Source: Oceanibaculum pacificum (GTDB lineage Bacteria > Pseudomonadota > Alphaproteobacteria > Oceanibaculales > Oceanibaculaceae). From it: 64,000 nucleotides of DNA. The notes under the pieces were generated by a model. The model made no database searches, was not told the DNA's origin, and saw only the letters and a list, made by a program, of their open reading frames with translations. Below, in pieces: positions 9,050 through 19,747 of the stretch (positions are counted from its first letter, which is position 1; the number at the start of each line of letters is the position of its first letter). The stretch spans positions 62,001 through 126,000 of the forward strand of contig NZ_LPXN01000001.1 of NCBI RefSeq assembly GCF_001618175.1, written 5' to 3'. The position numbers and the translations under genes are program-made.

Positions 9050-9129
9050 AAGTTTCCTCCCGGATGTTTCGAATCGGCTTGATGATGGCCGCTTGGAAAA
9101 AAGATTCAAGCTGGCGGATAGGCTTTCGG

Positions 9130-9600
9130 TTAATCGAATGCGAGCAGAGGTAGGGCAGGGGCCTCCCGATCGAGCAGCTTCGCCTTGGTCTTCTTGCCGT
9201 CGCCGCCGCTGAAGCCGACCAGCTTGCCGTCCTTGCCGATCACGCGATGACAGGGAATGAAGATGGGAATCGGGTTGGCGCCGCAGGCGGTGCCAACCGC
9301 ACGCGCGTTGGAGCCGATCTCCCCGGCGATATCGCCATAGGTCCGGGTTTCGCCATAGGCGATACGGCACATGGCATCCCACACGGCTTGGTGGTGCGTT
9401 GGGCCTTCAGCGTTCAGCGGCAGATCAAACTGGTGGCGCTGGCCGGAAAAATAGCCTTCGAGCTGTCGGGCGGCTTCCTGTAACAGCGGATCGTCGCTAT
9501 TTTCGGGGCCATTGGCGGCGAAGCGCAGGCGGGTGATCCGTCCGGCCTCGGCCTGGATCGTTACCGGGCCGACAGGTGTGTCAACGCAAAGGCGACTCAT
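9130..9600 (-). CDS. ogt: Methylated-DNA-[protein]-cysteine S-methyltransferase
   Basis: The protein transfers the alkyl group from O6-alkylguanine in DNA onto its own cysteine, a single-use repair reaction. The 156-residue product has the active-site PCHR motif (IPIFIPCHRVIGKDG) and the GETRTYGDIA helix-turn-helix segment. Its start overlaps the end of the upstream YyaL-like gene by 4 bp, which suggests translational coupling. There is no AraC-like N-terminal domain, so it is an Ogt-type and not an Ada-type enzyme. Confidence 0.93.
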   Translation of the reverse strand: MSRLCVDTPVGPVTIQAEAGRITRLRFAANGPENSDDPLLQEAARQLEGYFSGQRHQFDLPLNAEGPTHHQAVWDAMCRIAYGETRTYGDIAGEIGSNARAVGTACGANPIPIFIPCHRVIGKDGKLVGFSGGDGKKTKAKLLDREAPALPLLAFD

Positions 9601-11642
9601 GAGGGTCGCCGCGCGCTGCGCAGCGCGGTGGCCAGCGCTTCGGGATCGGTGAAGGGGAGGGAGCAGACCGGCCCGATGCAGAGATAGGTCGCCGCCCGGC
9701 CATCCTTCATAAGCTTGCCGGATGCCGGATGCGTGGCGGGCAAGGCGGCCGAGAGCGGTACTTGCTGGAAGATGAGGTCCGGCGCCGAACTATCGGCGAC
9801 GACACGGCGCAACGCCTGGGTGGAGATTTGCTCGGTCGGGCCGACCAGCACCAGCTGGAGCGGCCGCTCCAGGAACTCGGCGGCGTTGATCAGTGTGGCC
9901 AGGGGGAAGAAGTTGCGCGTCACCTCACCGGAAAACAAGGTGACGATGCGGCGGGCCTTGGCCTCATAGGCATCATTGCCGGTCAGCAACGCCAGCGTGC
10001 CTAGGGCTGCCGCCAATGTTCCGTTGCCGGAGGGAGTGGCGCTGTCCTGCGCGTTCTTCGCCCGCAGGATTACGTCGGCGGTATCGTCGGCGGTGGCGAA
10101 ATAGCCGCCGGCAGGGTCTGCGTAATGTCGGTCCAGCACCTCGACCCAGCGTTTGGCTTGCTGCAGGAAGCGCTGTTCCATGGTGATCTGATGCAGCGTC
10201 AGCGCCGCGGAGATCATGTTGGCGTAGTCCTCCAGCGTTGCGGGGTGCTTCAAGATCCCATGCCGCCAGCTATGCCGCAGCCGGCCCTCCAGCGTCATCT
10301 CGGTCGCCACGAAGTCGAAGGCGCGGGCGGCGGCATGCAGCCATTCCGGACGGTTGAAAGCGAAGCCGGCGCGTGCCAAGGCGCGGATCATCAGCCCGTT
10401 CCAATCGGCCAGCACCTTATCATCCCAGCCTGGGCGGATTCGCTTCTCCCGCCAGTCCAGCAATTGCAGCCTAAGCTTCGCCAGCAGGCTTTCCTGACGC
10501 CCCGTGCCGAGGGTCGGTCGGTGATTGCGATGGAGGATTGTCTTGCCTTCCCAATTGCCCTCCGGCCTAACGTCATAGGCTTCTTTGAAGGCTTGGCGGT
10601 CTTCCACGGGGATGTCGGCCAGTGCCGTGTCTATCTCGGCCTCGCTCCAGACATAGAATTTGCCCTCTTCGCCCTCGCTGTCGGCATCGAGTGTACTGGC
10701 AAAGCCGCCCTTTTCGGTAACCATCTCGCGAAACAGCCAGTCGACGGTTTCCTCGATGCGCTGGCGATACAGCGGCCGACCGGTCTCCTGCCAGGCATGC
10801 AGCAAGACTTCGACCAACTGAGCGTTATCGTACAGCATCTTCTCGAAATGCGGCGCGAGCCATTCCGCATCGGTGGAATAGCGTGCGAACCCGCCGCCCA
10901 GATGGTCATAGATACCACCCTGGCACATGCGATCCAGCGTCAGGGTGACGGCGTCGCGGAAGCGTTCCTCCCCGCGGCGCAGATAGGCGCGCCACAGCAG
11001 CAGCAGGATTGTCGGTTGTGGGAATTTGGGCGCCTGGCCGATGCCGCCATGCACCGGGTCGATCTCGGCCAGAAGCCGTTCGGCGATCTGCTCGATAATG
11101 CCGGCGGGCAGGCCCGCGCCTTCACTGGGCTGAGATAGGCGGGAGAGCGCCTGGCGCAAGCCGGTTACGTTACGCTGCACCCGGGCAGGATCCTTTTCGT
11201 AAGCCTCTGCGATGCTTTGCAGGGTCGCCTTGAAGGAGGGCCTTCCATAGCGCGGCTCCTTGGGGAAATAGGTGCCGCCCCAAAAGGGTTCGCCGTCCGG
11301 CGTCAGGAACATTGTCAGTGGCCAGCCACCTTGTTCGCCCAACATGGCAAGCGCGGATTGGTAGATATGGTCGATATCCGGGCGCTCTTCGCGGTCGACC
11401 TTCACATTAACGAACAGCCGGTTCATTAGCTCGGCGGTCTCGTCATCCTCGAAACTTTCATGTGCCATCACATGACACCAGTGACAGGCGGCATAGCCGA
11501 CGGAAAGCAGAATTGGTCGGTTGGTCGTTTTCGCGCGCTGCAGCGCCGCTTCTCCCCACGCCATCCAATCCACAGGATTATTCTGGTGCTGTAGCAGATA
11601 GGGGCTGGTTTCCTGCGCCAGTTGATTGGCTTGGCTGCTCAT
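9597..11642 (-). CDS. Thioredoxin domain-containing protein, YyaL/SPATA20 type (DUF255)
   Basis: The 681-residue cytoplasmic protein has an N-terminal thioredoxin-like domain with ACHWCHVMAHESFED at about residues 47-61, followed by a long six-hairpin-glycosidase-like helical region (GGIYDHLGGGFARYSTD, WLAPHFEKMLYDNAQL). These features define the YyaL/SPATA20 family, whose reaction is not established. It is the first gene of the minus-strand group with ogt, the hydrolase and qor. Confidence 0.9.
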   Translation of the reverse strand: MSSQANQLAQETSPYLLQHQNNPVDWMAWGEAALQRAKTTNRPILLSVGYAACHWCHVMAHESFEDDETAELMNRLFVNVKVDREERPDIDHIYQSALAMLGEQGGWPLTMFLTPDGEPFWGGTYFPKEPRYGRPSFKATLQSIAEAYEKDPARVQRNVTGLRQALSRLSQPSEGAGLPAGIIEQIAERLLAEIDPVHGGIGQAPKFPQPTILLLLWRAYLRRGEERFRDAVTLTLDRMCQGGIYDHLGGGFARYSTDAEWLAPHFEKMLYDNAQLVEVLLHAWQETGRPLYRQRIEETVDWLFREMVTEKGGFASTLDADSEGEEGKFYVWSEAEIDTALADIPVEDRQAFKEAYDVRPEGNWEGKTILHRNHRPTLGTGRQESLLAKLRLQLLDWREKRIRPGWDDKVLADWNGLMIRALARAGFAFNRPEWLHAAARAFDFVATEMTLEGRLRHSWRHGILKHPATLEDYANMISAALTLHQITMEQRFLQQAKRWVEVLDRHYADPAGGYFATADDTADVILRAKNAQDSATPSGNGTLAAALGTLALLTGNDAYEAKARRIVTLFSGEVTRNFFPLATLINAAEFLERPLQLVLVGPTEQISTQALRRVVADSSAPDLIFQQVPLSAALPATHPASGKLMKDGRAATYLCIGPVCSLPFTDPEALATALRSARRPS

Positions 11643-11796
11643 GGTGATGCTGGGCCTTTCGCATGTCTGGCGGGCGCTATAGGCTTGATGCCCCTATGAA
11701 CCCCATAGTTGGAGATGCGCGGGCAGGACACAACCCCGTCCGTCGGCCGTACCTCCGACCGGGTCGCGGTCTCTGTTCTCGACAAAGGATGGACCC

Positions 11797-12060
11797 ATGA
11801 AGGTTACCGTGAATATCGATTGCACACCGGAGGAAGCGCGCCAATTCTTCGGCCTGCCCGATGTGAAGCCGATGCAGGACGCGGTTATGACGGAATTGCA
11901 GGAGAGGCTGCTCGGCGGCATCAAGCAGATGGACCCGGACGCGATCCTGAAAAGCTGGTTTCAAGGTGGGCAGGCAGGTATGGCCTCGATGGAGGCTTTG
12001 CAGAAAATGTTCTGGGGCCAATTTAGTGAGAGCACGGGCAAGGGAGAGAAGAAATCGTGA
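11797..12060 (+). CDS. Small conserved protein, DUF6489 type
   Basis: The 87-residue protein (MKVTVNIDCTPEEARQFFG) matches a small family common in alphaproteobacteria and annotated only as DUF6489. No membrane segment or catalytic motif is visible; the middle is helical and rich in Met and Gln, and the end is charged (GKGEKKS). Its stop overlaps the GTG start of the ferredoxin-like gene (GTGA), so the two are probably translated together. Function unknown. Confidence 0.8.
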   Translation: MKVTVNIDCTPEEARQFFGLPDVKPMQDAVMTELQERLLGGIKQMDPDAILKSWFQGGQAGMASMEALQKMFWGQFSESTGKGEKKS

Positions 12061-12437
12061 GTATGGCCGATACCAAAGCGTCGCGTCTTCAACCAGGCGA
12101 TCCGGCGCCATACTACGAATGCCACGTGTTCTGTTGCACGAACCGACGCCCGGACGGGCATAAGCGCGGCTCCTGCGCGGCGGCGGGCGCAGAACCGTTG
12201 CGCAATTACATGAAGGCCCGCGCAAAGGAACTGGGCATCTCCGGCACGCGGATCAATATCGCCGGTTGCCTTGATCGCTGCGAGCTGGGGCCGGTGATGG
12301 TGATCTATCCGGAGGGCGTCTGGTATAGCTATCGGGATCAGGCCGATATCGATGAGATTCTTCAGAGCCACGTCAAGGAGGGGCGGCGGGTTCAGCGATT
12401 GCTGCTCCAGCCCGAGGATGGCGCGACAGAGGGGTAA
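12057..12437 (+). CDS. Thioredoxin-like [2Fe-2S] ferredoxin
   Basis: The 126-residue product has cysteines in the arrangement of thioredoxin-like [2Fe-2S] proteins: ECHVFCCTNRR near residue 22, GSCAAAG near residue 40, and the GCLDRCELGPVMVIYPEG segment near residues 70-87. It should carry electrons in the cytosol; the partner is unknown. The GTG start overlaps the preceding stop; an ATG two codons later is an alternative. It ends 21 bp before mnmE. Confidence 0.87.
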   Translation: MSMADTKASRLQPGDPAPYYECHVFCCTNRRPDGHKRGSCAAAGAEPLRNYMKARAKELGISGTRINIAGCLDRCELGPVMVIYPEGVWYSYRDQADIDEILQSHVKEGRRVQRLLLQPEDGATEG

Positions 12438-12458
12438 GCGGGGCAGGGCGTTAACCGC

Positions 12459-13781
12459 ATGAGCGGCCATACCATCTTTGCGCTGGCCAGCGGAGCCGGA
12501 CGCTCGGGCATCGCGGTAATCCGCATTTCAGGTCCGCTGGCGCGGCAGGCGCTGTCGGCGCTGACGCGCCGGGAGCTGCCCCCGCCCCGGCAAGCAAGCT
12601 TGCGGCTGCTGGCGATGCCTGAGAGCGGCGAAATGCTGGACCACGCGCTGACTCTCTGGTTCCCCGCGCCGCACAGTTTTACCGGGGAGGATGTGGTTGA
12701 GCTGCATCTCCATGGCGGTCGCGCGGTTATCGCTGGCGTGATCGAAGCGCTGAGTGCTCTGCCGGATCTGCGGCTCGCCGAACCGGGCGAATTCACCCGG
12801 CGCGCTTTTCTTGCAGGCAAGCTCGACCTCACGGAGGTGGAAGGGCTGGCCGATCTCATTGATGCGGAAACAACGGCGCAGCGCCGGCAGGCCTTGCGGC
12901 AGATGGACGGCGCCTTGTCGGGGCTTTATGAGGATTGGCGGACCCGATTGATCCGGTGCCTGGCGCATACCGAGGCGGCGATCGACTTCGCCGATGAGGA
13001 ATTGCCGGCGGACATGATGTTGGCCATCCAGGCTGAAGTGCAGGGTTTGCGTCAGGAGATGCAGGCGCATTTAGCCGATGGCCGGCGCGGCGAGATGCTC
13101 CGCGAGGGATTTCGCATCGCCATCATCGGCCCCCCCAATGCCGGCAAATCGAGCTTGTTGAACTGGTTGGCGCAGCGCGACGCCGCCATTGTCTCGGAAA
13201 TCGCCGGCACCACGCGCGATGTGATCGAAGCACATCTGGATCTCGGCGGGTATTCGGTGCTGCTTGCCGATACGGCGGGTCTGCGGGAGACGGTGGACGG
13301 CATAGAAGCAGAGGGAATTCGCCGCGCCCGGAATTGGGCGGCGGCCGCGGATTTGCAGCTATTGGTATTGGACGCCACGCAGCCAGAGCCGGTGGGCACT
13401 GTCTCGGATGCCCCCATGATAAGGGTCTTGAATAAGGTAGACCTCAAGATTAAGGGGCATACCTGTCAGTCATTCCCAATTGATGCGATGTCCATATCAG
13501 TTCGCACCGGCGAAGGGCTGGACGCGTTGCTGCAGAAATTGACCGGATTGGTCGCGGAAAAGCTGGATATGGCCGGGACACCAAGCCTCACCCGTGAGCG
13601 GCACCGGGCGGCGGTGACGCTGTGTGTCGAGGCCTTGGATCGGTTTCTGAAGGGGCGGGCGGCCGACCTGGCTGCCGAAGATATGCGTGTTGCGCTTCGG
13701 GCGCTGGGCCGCATCACCGGGCAGGCCGACGTGGAGGATTTACTCGATGTGATCTTTCGGGATTTCTGCCTAGGGAAGTGA
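12459..13781 (+). CDS. mnmE: tRNA uridine-5-carboxymethylaminomethyl modification GTPase
   Basis: MnmE with MnmG installs the cmnm5 group on wobble uridine 34 of several tRNAs. The 440-residue product has the N-terminal formyl-THF-binding domain, an embedded G domain (GPPNAGKSS G1 loop near residue 222, DTAGLRE G3), and the C-terminal FCLGK whose Cys437 is the conserved catalytic residue. Its partner gene mnmG lies 75 bp downstream, separated by a parS site. The window has a tRNA-Gln(UUG), one of the known substrates. Confidence 0.96.
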   Translation: MSGHTIFALASGAGRSGIAVIRISGPLARQALSALTRRELPPPRQASLRLLAMPESGEMLDHALTLWFPAPHSFTGEDVVELHLHGGRAVIAGVIEALSALPDLRLAEPGEFTRRAFLAGKLDLTEVEGLADLIDAETTAQRRQALRQMDGALSGLYEDWRTRLIRCLAHTEAAIDFADEELPADMMLAIQAEVQGLRQEMQAHLADGRRGEMLREGFRIAIIGPPNAGKSSLLNWLAQRDAAIVSEIAGTTRDVIEAHLDLGGYSVLLADTAGLRETVDGIEAEGIRRARNWAAAADLQLLVLDATQPEPVGTVSDAPMIRVLNKVDLKIKGHTCQSFPIDAMSISVRTGEGLDALLQKLTGLVAEKLDMAGTPSLTRERHRAAVTLCVEALDRFLKGRAADLAAEDMRVALRALGRITGQADVEDLLDVIFRDFCLGK

Positions 13782-13801
13782 TCCGGCAGAGACTTTCACA
13801 A

Positions 13802-13817
13802 TGTTTCACGTGAAACA
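13802..13817. other. parS: parS centromere site
   Basis: A perfect TGTTTCACGTGAAACA palindrome lies in the 75-bp gap between mnmE and mnmG, 3.3 kb from parB. Confidence 0.94.
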
Positions 13818-13856
13818 TCACTTTAAGCGCCGCCGCAAAATCGCTAAGGTGCGGGC

Positions 13857-15725
13857 ATGCAATTATTCGATGTTATCGTTATCGGCGGCGGTCATGCCGG
13901 CTGCGAGGCGGCAGCCGCATCGGCCCGTTTAGGCGCGTCGACGGCGCTGATTACACATCGCCGCGACACTATTGGCGTCATGTCCTGTAATCCGGCGATC
14001 GGCGGGTTGGGCAAGGGCCATTTGGTGCGCGAGATCGATGCGTTGGATGGGCTGATGGCGCGGGCCATCGACCAGGCCGGTATCCAGTTCCGCATGCTGA
14101 ACCGAAGCAAGGGCGCTGCGGTGCGCGGTCCGCGTGCGCAGGCCGATCGCAAGCTCTACAAAGCGGCTATGCAAAGGCTGCTGGCCGAGCAGGATCGGCT
14201 AACGATTATCGAAACCGGCGTGGAGGATCTTATCCAGGGCCCTAACGGGTGCATCGCCGGTATCGTGACGGCAAGGGGTGAAACCATCGCTGCCGGAGCT
14301 GTTGTGGTGACGACGGGCACCTTTCTGCGGGGTTTGATCCATCGTGGTGACGAACGGGTGCCGGCTGGGCGGATTGGCGAAGCGCCGGCCATTGGTTTGG
14401 CACATCGTCTTCAGGCGGCCGGCTTCGCGTTGGGTCGGCTAAAGACGGGGACACCCCCGCGTCTGGATGGCCGCACGATCGATTGGCGGGCGCTTGAGGT
14501 GCAAGAGGGCGATGATCCGCCCGTGCCTTTTTCCTTTCTGACGGAGCGTATTTCAACGCCGCAGATTGTTTGCCATATCACCGAGACGCGGTCCGAAACC
14601 CACGCGATCATTCGCGACAACCTGCATCGTGCGCCGCTCTATTCCGGCCAGATTACCGGGACCGGCCCGCGCTATTGCCCGTCCATTGAAGACAAAGTGG
14701 TGCGGTTTGCCGACAAGTCCCGGCACCAGATTTTCCTGGAGCCGGAAGGCCTGGATGATCACACGATCTATCCGAACGGCATATCGACGTCCTTGCCCGT
14801 CGACGTGCAGAAAGCGTTGATCGCAACCATGCCGGGTCTGGAGCGGGCGGTGATATTGGAGCCGGGCTACGCGATCGAATATGATTTTGTCGATCCGCGA
14901 GAGTTGAAACCGACGCTCGAAACCCGCCGATTGCCGGGCCTCTTCCTGGCGGGCCAGATCAACGGTACGACCGGTTATGAGGAGGCAGCGGCCCAAGGGC
15001 TGATGGCGGGATCGAACGCCGCTCTCCTTGCCGGCGGACAACAGGATGGCGGCTTCACGCTGGATCGTGCCGACGCCTATATCGGCGTGATGATCGACGA
15101 TTTGGTGACGCGTGGCGCCGACGAGCCGTATCGCATGTTTACCTCGCGCGCGGAATATCGATTGCTGTTGCGCGCTGACAATGCGGATCAGCGGTTGACC
15201 CGAAAGGGAATGGCCATCGGTCTGATCGGCAATGACCGCAGCGCGGCCTTTAACGCGAAGGCAAGAGCGCTTGAGGCAGGTCGTGCCTTACTGGCGAGCC
15301 TGCAGGCTACGCCGAATGAATTGGTGCGGCATGGCATCCCGGTTAACCAGGATGGTGTTCGTCGCACGGCAAGCGAGCTTTTGGCTTATCCGGAGATCGA
15401 CATTGCCCGGCTCGCAACTCTTTGGCCGGAATTGGCGGCGCTGGAGCCTAAAATCGTGCAGCAGCTCGAAATAGACGGAGTCTATGCCGGCTATCTTGAT
15501 CGGCAGCGGGCCGATATCGACGCTTTCCGCAAGGATGAGGCGCTGGCTTTGCCCAGCGATCTGGACTATTCGGGGATTGGCGGGCTGTCGGCGGAGATTC
15601 GAGGTAAGCTGGATCGGACGCGGCCCACAACCTTGGGGGCCGCATCGCGAATCCCAGGGATTACGCCGGCGGCCCTGATGGCTTTGCTGCGCTATGTTCG
15701 GGCCGGAAACCGGAAAACCGCCTGA
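13857..15725 (+). CDS. mnmG: tRNA uridine-5-carboxymethylaminomethyl modification enzyme, FAD subunit
   Basis: MnmG (GidA) is the FAD- and NADH-dependent partner of MnmE. The 622-residue product starts with the dinucleotide-binding [19 protein letters not shown] and has the family signatures [21 protein letters not shown] and [17 protein letters not shown]. The C-terminal helical region ends in a [16 protein letters not shown] segment typical of the full-length enzyme. rsmG begins 1 bp after its stop. Confidence 0.97.
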   Translation: MQLFDVIVIGGGHAGCEAAAASARLGASTALITHRRDTIGVMSCNPAIGGLGKGHLVREIDALDGLMARAIDQAGIQFRMLNRSKGAAVRGPRAQADRKLYKAAMQRLLAEQDRLTIIETGVEDLIQGPNGCIAGIVTARGETIAAGAVVVTTGTFLRGLIHRGDERVPAGRIGEAPAIGLAHRLQAAGFALGRLKTGTPPRLDGRTIDWRALEVQEGDDPPVPFSFLTERISTPQIVCHITETRSETHAIIRDNLHRAPLYSGQITGTGPRYCPSIEDKVVRFADKSRHQIFLEPEGLDDHTIYPNGISTSLPVDVQKALIATMPGLERAVILEPGYAIEYDFVDPRELKPTLETRRLPGLFLAGQINGTTGYEEAAAQGLMAGSNAALLAGGQQDGGFTLDRADAYIGVMIDDLVTRGADEPYRMFTSRAEYRLLLRADNADQRLTRKGMAIGLIGNDRSAAFNAKARALEAGRALLASLQATPNELVRHGIPVNQDGVRRTASELLAYPEIDIARLATLWPELAALEPKIVQQLEIDGVYAGYLDRQRADIDAFRKDEALALPSDLDYSGIGGLSAEIRGKLDRTRPTTLGAASRIPGITPAALMALLRYVRAGNRKTA

Positions 15726-15726
15726 T

Positions 15727-16336
15727 ATGCCGGCAATTTCAGGACCGGACCACTTGCGGGCTCATCTTCCTGTTTCACGTGAAACACTGGATCGGCTGCA
15801 AATCTATGTCGATCTGTTGCGGAGATGGCAGAGGGCGGTGAATCTCGTCGGCCCCAGTACGATCGAGGAGGTCTGGACCCGGCATATCCTCGATTCGGCT
15901 CAACTTCTGGCCTATATTCCCCAACAGGCAAAGAGTTTGCTTGATATTGGAACTGGTGCTGGCCTCCCCGGCCTTATCCTGGCTATCATGGGCGTCGAAC
16001 AGGTTCACCTGATGGAATCGGACGCCAAGAAGGTGACTTTTCTGCGCGAAGCGGCTCGATTGACGAAAACCAATGTGACGTTGCATCACGGCCGGATCGA
16101 AACACTAGAACCGTTTCCGGTCGATGTCGTGACGGCGAGAGCGTTAGCATCGGTCGAGGGACTACTGGATTATACCAGGCCATACCGGCAGGCGGACAGT
16201 GTGTGCCTCTTCCTCAAGGGAGGGGGGGTCGAGCAAGAGCTGCGGCAGGCCGCAACGCGTTGGAAAATGACGGTAAATCAGTTTCCAAGCGCCACGGCGG
16301 ATGAGGGCGTAATCCTTAAACTGGAGGCCATACGCG

Positions 16337-16347
<11 letters not shown>
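15727..16347 (+). CDS. rsmG: 16S rRNA (guanine-527-N7)-methyltransferase
   Basis: RsmG (GidB) methylates G527 of 16S rRNA using SAM. The 206-residue product has the SAM-binding LLDIGTGAGLPGLILA near residue 78 and the later VDVVTARALASV. The ATG at 15727 immediately follows the mnmG stop, so an upstream in-frame codon at 15694 is rejected. A perfect parS site is embedded in codons 15-20 (PVSRET), so this stretch must serve both the protein and ParB. Its 3' end overlaps parA by 11 bp. Confidence 0.96.
15771..15786. other. parS: parS centromere site inside rsmG
   Basis: A perfect TGTTTCACGTGAAACA palindrome lies within the rsmG coding sequence, 1.4 kb before parB. The reading frame encodes V-S-R-E-T through it. 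Confidence 0.93.
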
Positions 16348-17160
<813 letters not shown>

Positions 17161-17161
<1 letters not shown>

Positions 17162-18156
17162 TGGCACGGGAAAAACGACAGAATCTCGGGCGCGGCCTCG
17201 ACGCGCTCCTGGGCGAAGACAGTGACGATTACGCCGAGTTGGACCGCTTGCGGCAAACCAAAACCGTGCCAGTGGAGTATCTGGAGCCTGGGCCGTTTCA
17301 GCCCCGCCGCTATTTCGATCCCGAGGATATGACGGCGCTGATCGAGTCGGTGCGCGACAAGGGTGTGCTTCAGCCGATCCTGGTGCGCCGCCACCCGGCC
17401 GATCCGACGCGCTACCAGATCATTGCCGGCGAACGCCGCTGGCGCGCCACGCAGGAGGCGCAGCTGCACGAGGTGCCGGTCGTCATCCGTGATTTCGACG
17501 ACCGACAGGCGCTGGAAGTAGCTCTGGTCGAGAACATCCAGCGCCAGGATCTGACGCCGCTGGAAGAGGCCGAGGGCTATCAACGCCTGATGGAGGAGTT
17601 TGGCCATACCCAGGAAGAGCTGGCGACTGTCATTGGCAAGAGCCGCAGCCATATCGCCAATATGATGCGCCTGCTCGGCTTGCCGCCGCTGATCCGCCAG
17701 GCGGTGGAGGAGGGGAAGCTGACCGCCGGCCACGCCCGCGCCCTGCTCGGCGCGCCGGAATCGGAGGCGCTTGCTGCCCAAGTCATCAGCAAGGCGCTGA
17801 ATGTGCGCGAGACCGAACGTTTGGTGCAGAAGGCCAAGGATGGCGCGACCGAGGGCGGCAAGCGCCGCGCTTCCGGTTCCGGACGCCGCGCCGGCGGCGA
17901 AAAGGATGCCGATACGCTGTCGCTGGAACGCGACTTGTCGGCACTGCTCGGCCTGACCGTGTCGATCGATTTCGAATCCGGAGCGGGCGGCGTTCTGGCG
18001 ATCCGGTATCGCACGCTGGAACAGCTCGACGATGTGCTGTCGCGTCTTAGCCGCGGCGGCGGCCGGGCGGAAAGGATGCCTGCCGACAGGGATGCGGGTT
18101 ACGAGGATATAGATTCCGACGACCCGCTGGTGCCGTCGGCCGACCCCGAGGATTGA
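17161..18156 (+). CDS. parB: Chromosome partitioning protein ParB
   Basis: ParB binds parS, spreads along DNA as a CTP-dependent clamp, and activates ParA. The 331-residue product starts at the ATG that overlaps the parA stop (TGATG) with the typical [14 protein letters not shown]. The CTP-binding GERRWRA box lies near residue 92, followed by the helix-turn-helix [27 protein letters not shown] that reads parS. A low-complexity linker leads to a C-terminal dimerisation domain. Its stop abuts that of convergent holA. Confidence 0.96.
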
Positions 18157-19209
18157 TCAGCCATAGACCGAAGGCGACTGGCGAGTCCGTGCGCGGGCCG
18201 AAATAGCCAAGCCCATAATGGCCTGACCGGCAATGACATCGGCGGGCATACCGCTGGTTTTACACAGCATTTCCGCGTCCATCAGCCTGTCCATCGCCTC
18301 AGCCAGGCGCTTTGCCGGCCAGTTACGCAGTTGTCGCGACAGCCGCTCGGAAACTTTCCACAATAATCCGCGGAATCCAGCCGCTTTGAAGGCTGCATCA
18401 AGGGATTGCCCCGTGGCGACAAGCTCGGCCGCTACCTGGAGCACGCGCAGATGCTGCTGAGCGGCGCGCAGGAGGGGCTGAAAATTCATTCCTTCCGCAC
18501 GGGCCCGCGCCAGGGCGCCATCCAGCCCTTCGGGGTCGCCCTCGGCCATGGCAAAGACGATATCGTCCAACCGCAGGGCGGCGCTGTCGCCGATAGCGGC
18601 GCGCACATCCTCCAGGCCAAGGGCGCCGACAGGGCCGGCATAGAGCACTAGCTTCTCCAGCTCCATGCGGGTCAGCATGCGATCCGCGCCGAGATGCTCC
18701 GCGAGGAAATTCAGCGCCTCCTCGGCGCAGCGGATATTGGCCTGTTGGAAAGTCTGGCGGATGAAATTCTTCAGATCACGCTCGTCATCGGCATAGCAGG
18801 CGACGATGGCGGCGTTCTTCGCGGCTTCGAACAGCTTACGCAGCTTCGAGCCCGCGGGAAGATTGCCAGCCTCGGCCACGACCAACGAATCACCCTTCGA
18901 GTCGGTCAGAAGCCCGCTGAACGCCTCGGTATTACCGTCGCCGGCGTCACGTACACGGATCAGCCGGCGGCCGCCGGTCATCGACAAGGCGGCGGCCTCG
19001 TCGGACAATAAGGCACCATCGTCGCGCAATTGCGCGCCTGTCAGGTCGGCCAGCCGAAACGGATCGGACAGGTCGGGTAGTACCGTGCGGCCCAACCGTT
19101 CAGCGAAATCCTTTACCTTGCCGGTATCGGGGCCGAACAGCAGGACCGCCTTGATCGCCGGGTCGGGCGATTTAAGGAAAGAATCCAACTGGCGGTCATT
19201 CAGCTTCAT
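18157..19209 (-). CDS. holA: DNA polymerase III delta subunit
   Basis: HolA is the clamp-loader subunit that opens the sliding clamp. The 350-residue product starts MKLNDRQLDSFLKSPDPAIKAVLLFGPDTG and has the divergent AAA+ fold of delta subunits, including the GADRMLTRMELEKLVLYAG segment. It is the last gene of the DUF3576-leuS-lptE-holA operon, an order usual in alphaproteobacteria. It converges tail to tail with parB without an evident terminator. Confidence 0.93.
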   Translation of the reverse strand: MKLNDRQLDSFLKSPDPAIKAVLLFGPDTGKVKDFAERLGRTVLPDLSDPFRLADLTGAQLRDDGALLSDEAAALSMTGGRRLIRVRDAGDGNTEAFSGLLTDSKGDSLVVAEAGNLPAGSKLRKLFEAAKNAAIVACYADDERDLKNFIRQTFQQANIRCAEEALNFLAEHLGADRMLTRMELEKLVLYAGPVGALGLEDVRAAIGDSAALRLDDIVFAMAEGDPEGLDGALARARAEGMNFQPLLRAAQQHLRVLQVAAELVATGQSLDAAFKAAGFRGLLWKVSERLSRQLRNWPAKRLAEAMDRLMDAEMLCKTSGMPADVIAGQAIMGLAISARARTRQSPSVYG

Positions 19210-19227
19210 GGGCCGCCATCCTGTGGC

Positions 19228-19746
19228 TTACTCTTTGTCATCCTTGGCAAAATAAATGCCGAGGCGCAGCCGGATATCCTCGCTGATCGCTTCCATGGCG
19301 CGATTGCGGGCATCGTCCTCGGCCACCAGGGCGGCGAATTGCGAGCGGACGATATTATAACTGGCGGTGGAGCGGGCGAGGCCTTGATACAGTACCTTGC
19401 CATCCGCGGCGCTGCGCAGCCGATATTGCGCCCGCACCTGTAGATTGCCCAGCGTCGCCGAGGCATCGTCCCGGATCGCCAGATCCTGACGTAGCTCGCT
19501 GACCCGGACATCCAGTATGTAGTCCGGCCGGCTGGGTGCCCCGTTGGGGGTCAGCTTCAGCCGCAGATCGTTCCGTAGCTTCTGGCCGCTCCGCTCCGGG
19601 ATCGGCGCTATCTCGATGGCGGCGAGTTGCGCGGCGGCACTCTCGCCGCCCGAACGTTCGCCGTAAAGCGGCCGAAAGCCGCAACCAGCCAGGGTTATGA
19701 CCGGTAGTGCCGACCCGATCAGACGAAGAAAGCCGCGTCTCTGCAT
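19228..19746 (-). CDS. lptE: LPS assembly lipoprotein LptE
   Basis: LptE plugs the LptD barrel that inserts lipopolysaccharide into the outer leaflet of the outer membrane. The 172-residue product has a lipoprotein signal with a twin-arginine-like start (MQRRGFLRLIG) and the lipobox LAGC with Cys22, then CGFRPLYG, the hallmark of the family. I used the ATG at 19746, not the one at 19761, since it leaves a compact signal peptide next to the leuS stop at 19748. It sits between leuS and holA. Confidence 0.92.
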   Translation of the reverse strand: MQRRGFLRLIGSALPVITLAGCGFRPLYGERSGGESAAAQLAAIEIAPIPERSGQKLRNDLRLKLTPNGAPSRPDYILDVRVSELRQDLAIRDDASATLGNLQVRAQYRLRSAADGKVLYQGLARSTASYNIVRSQFAALVAEDDARNRAMEAISEDIRLRLGIYFAKDDKE

Positions 19747-19747
19747 T

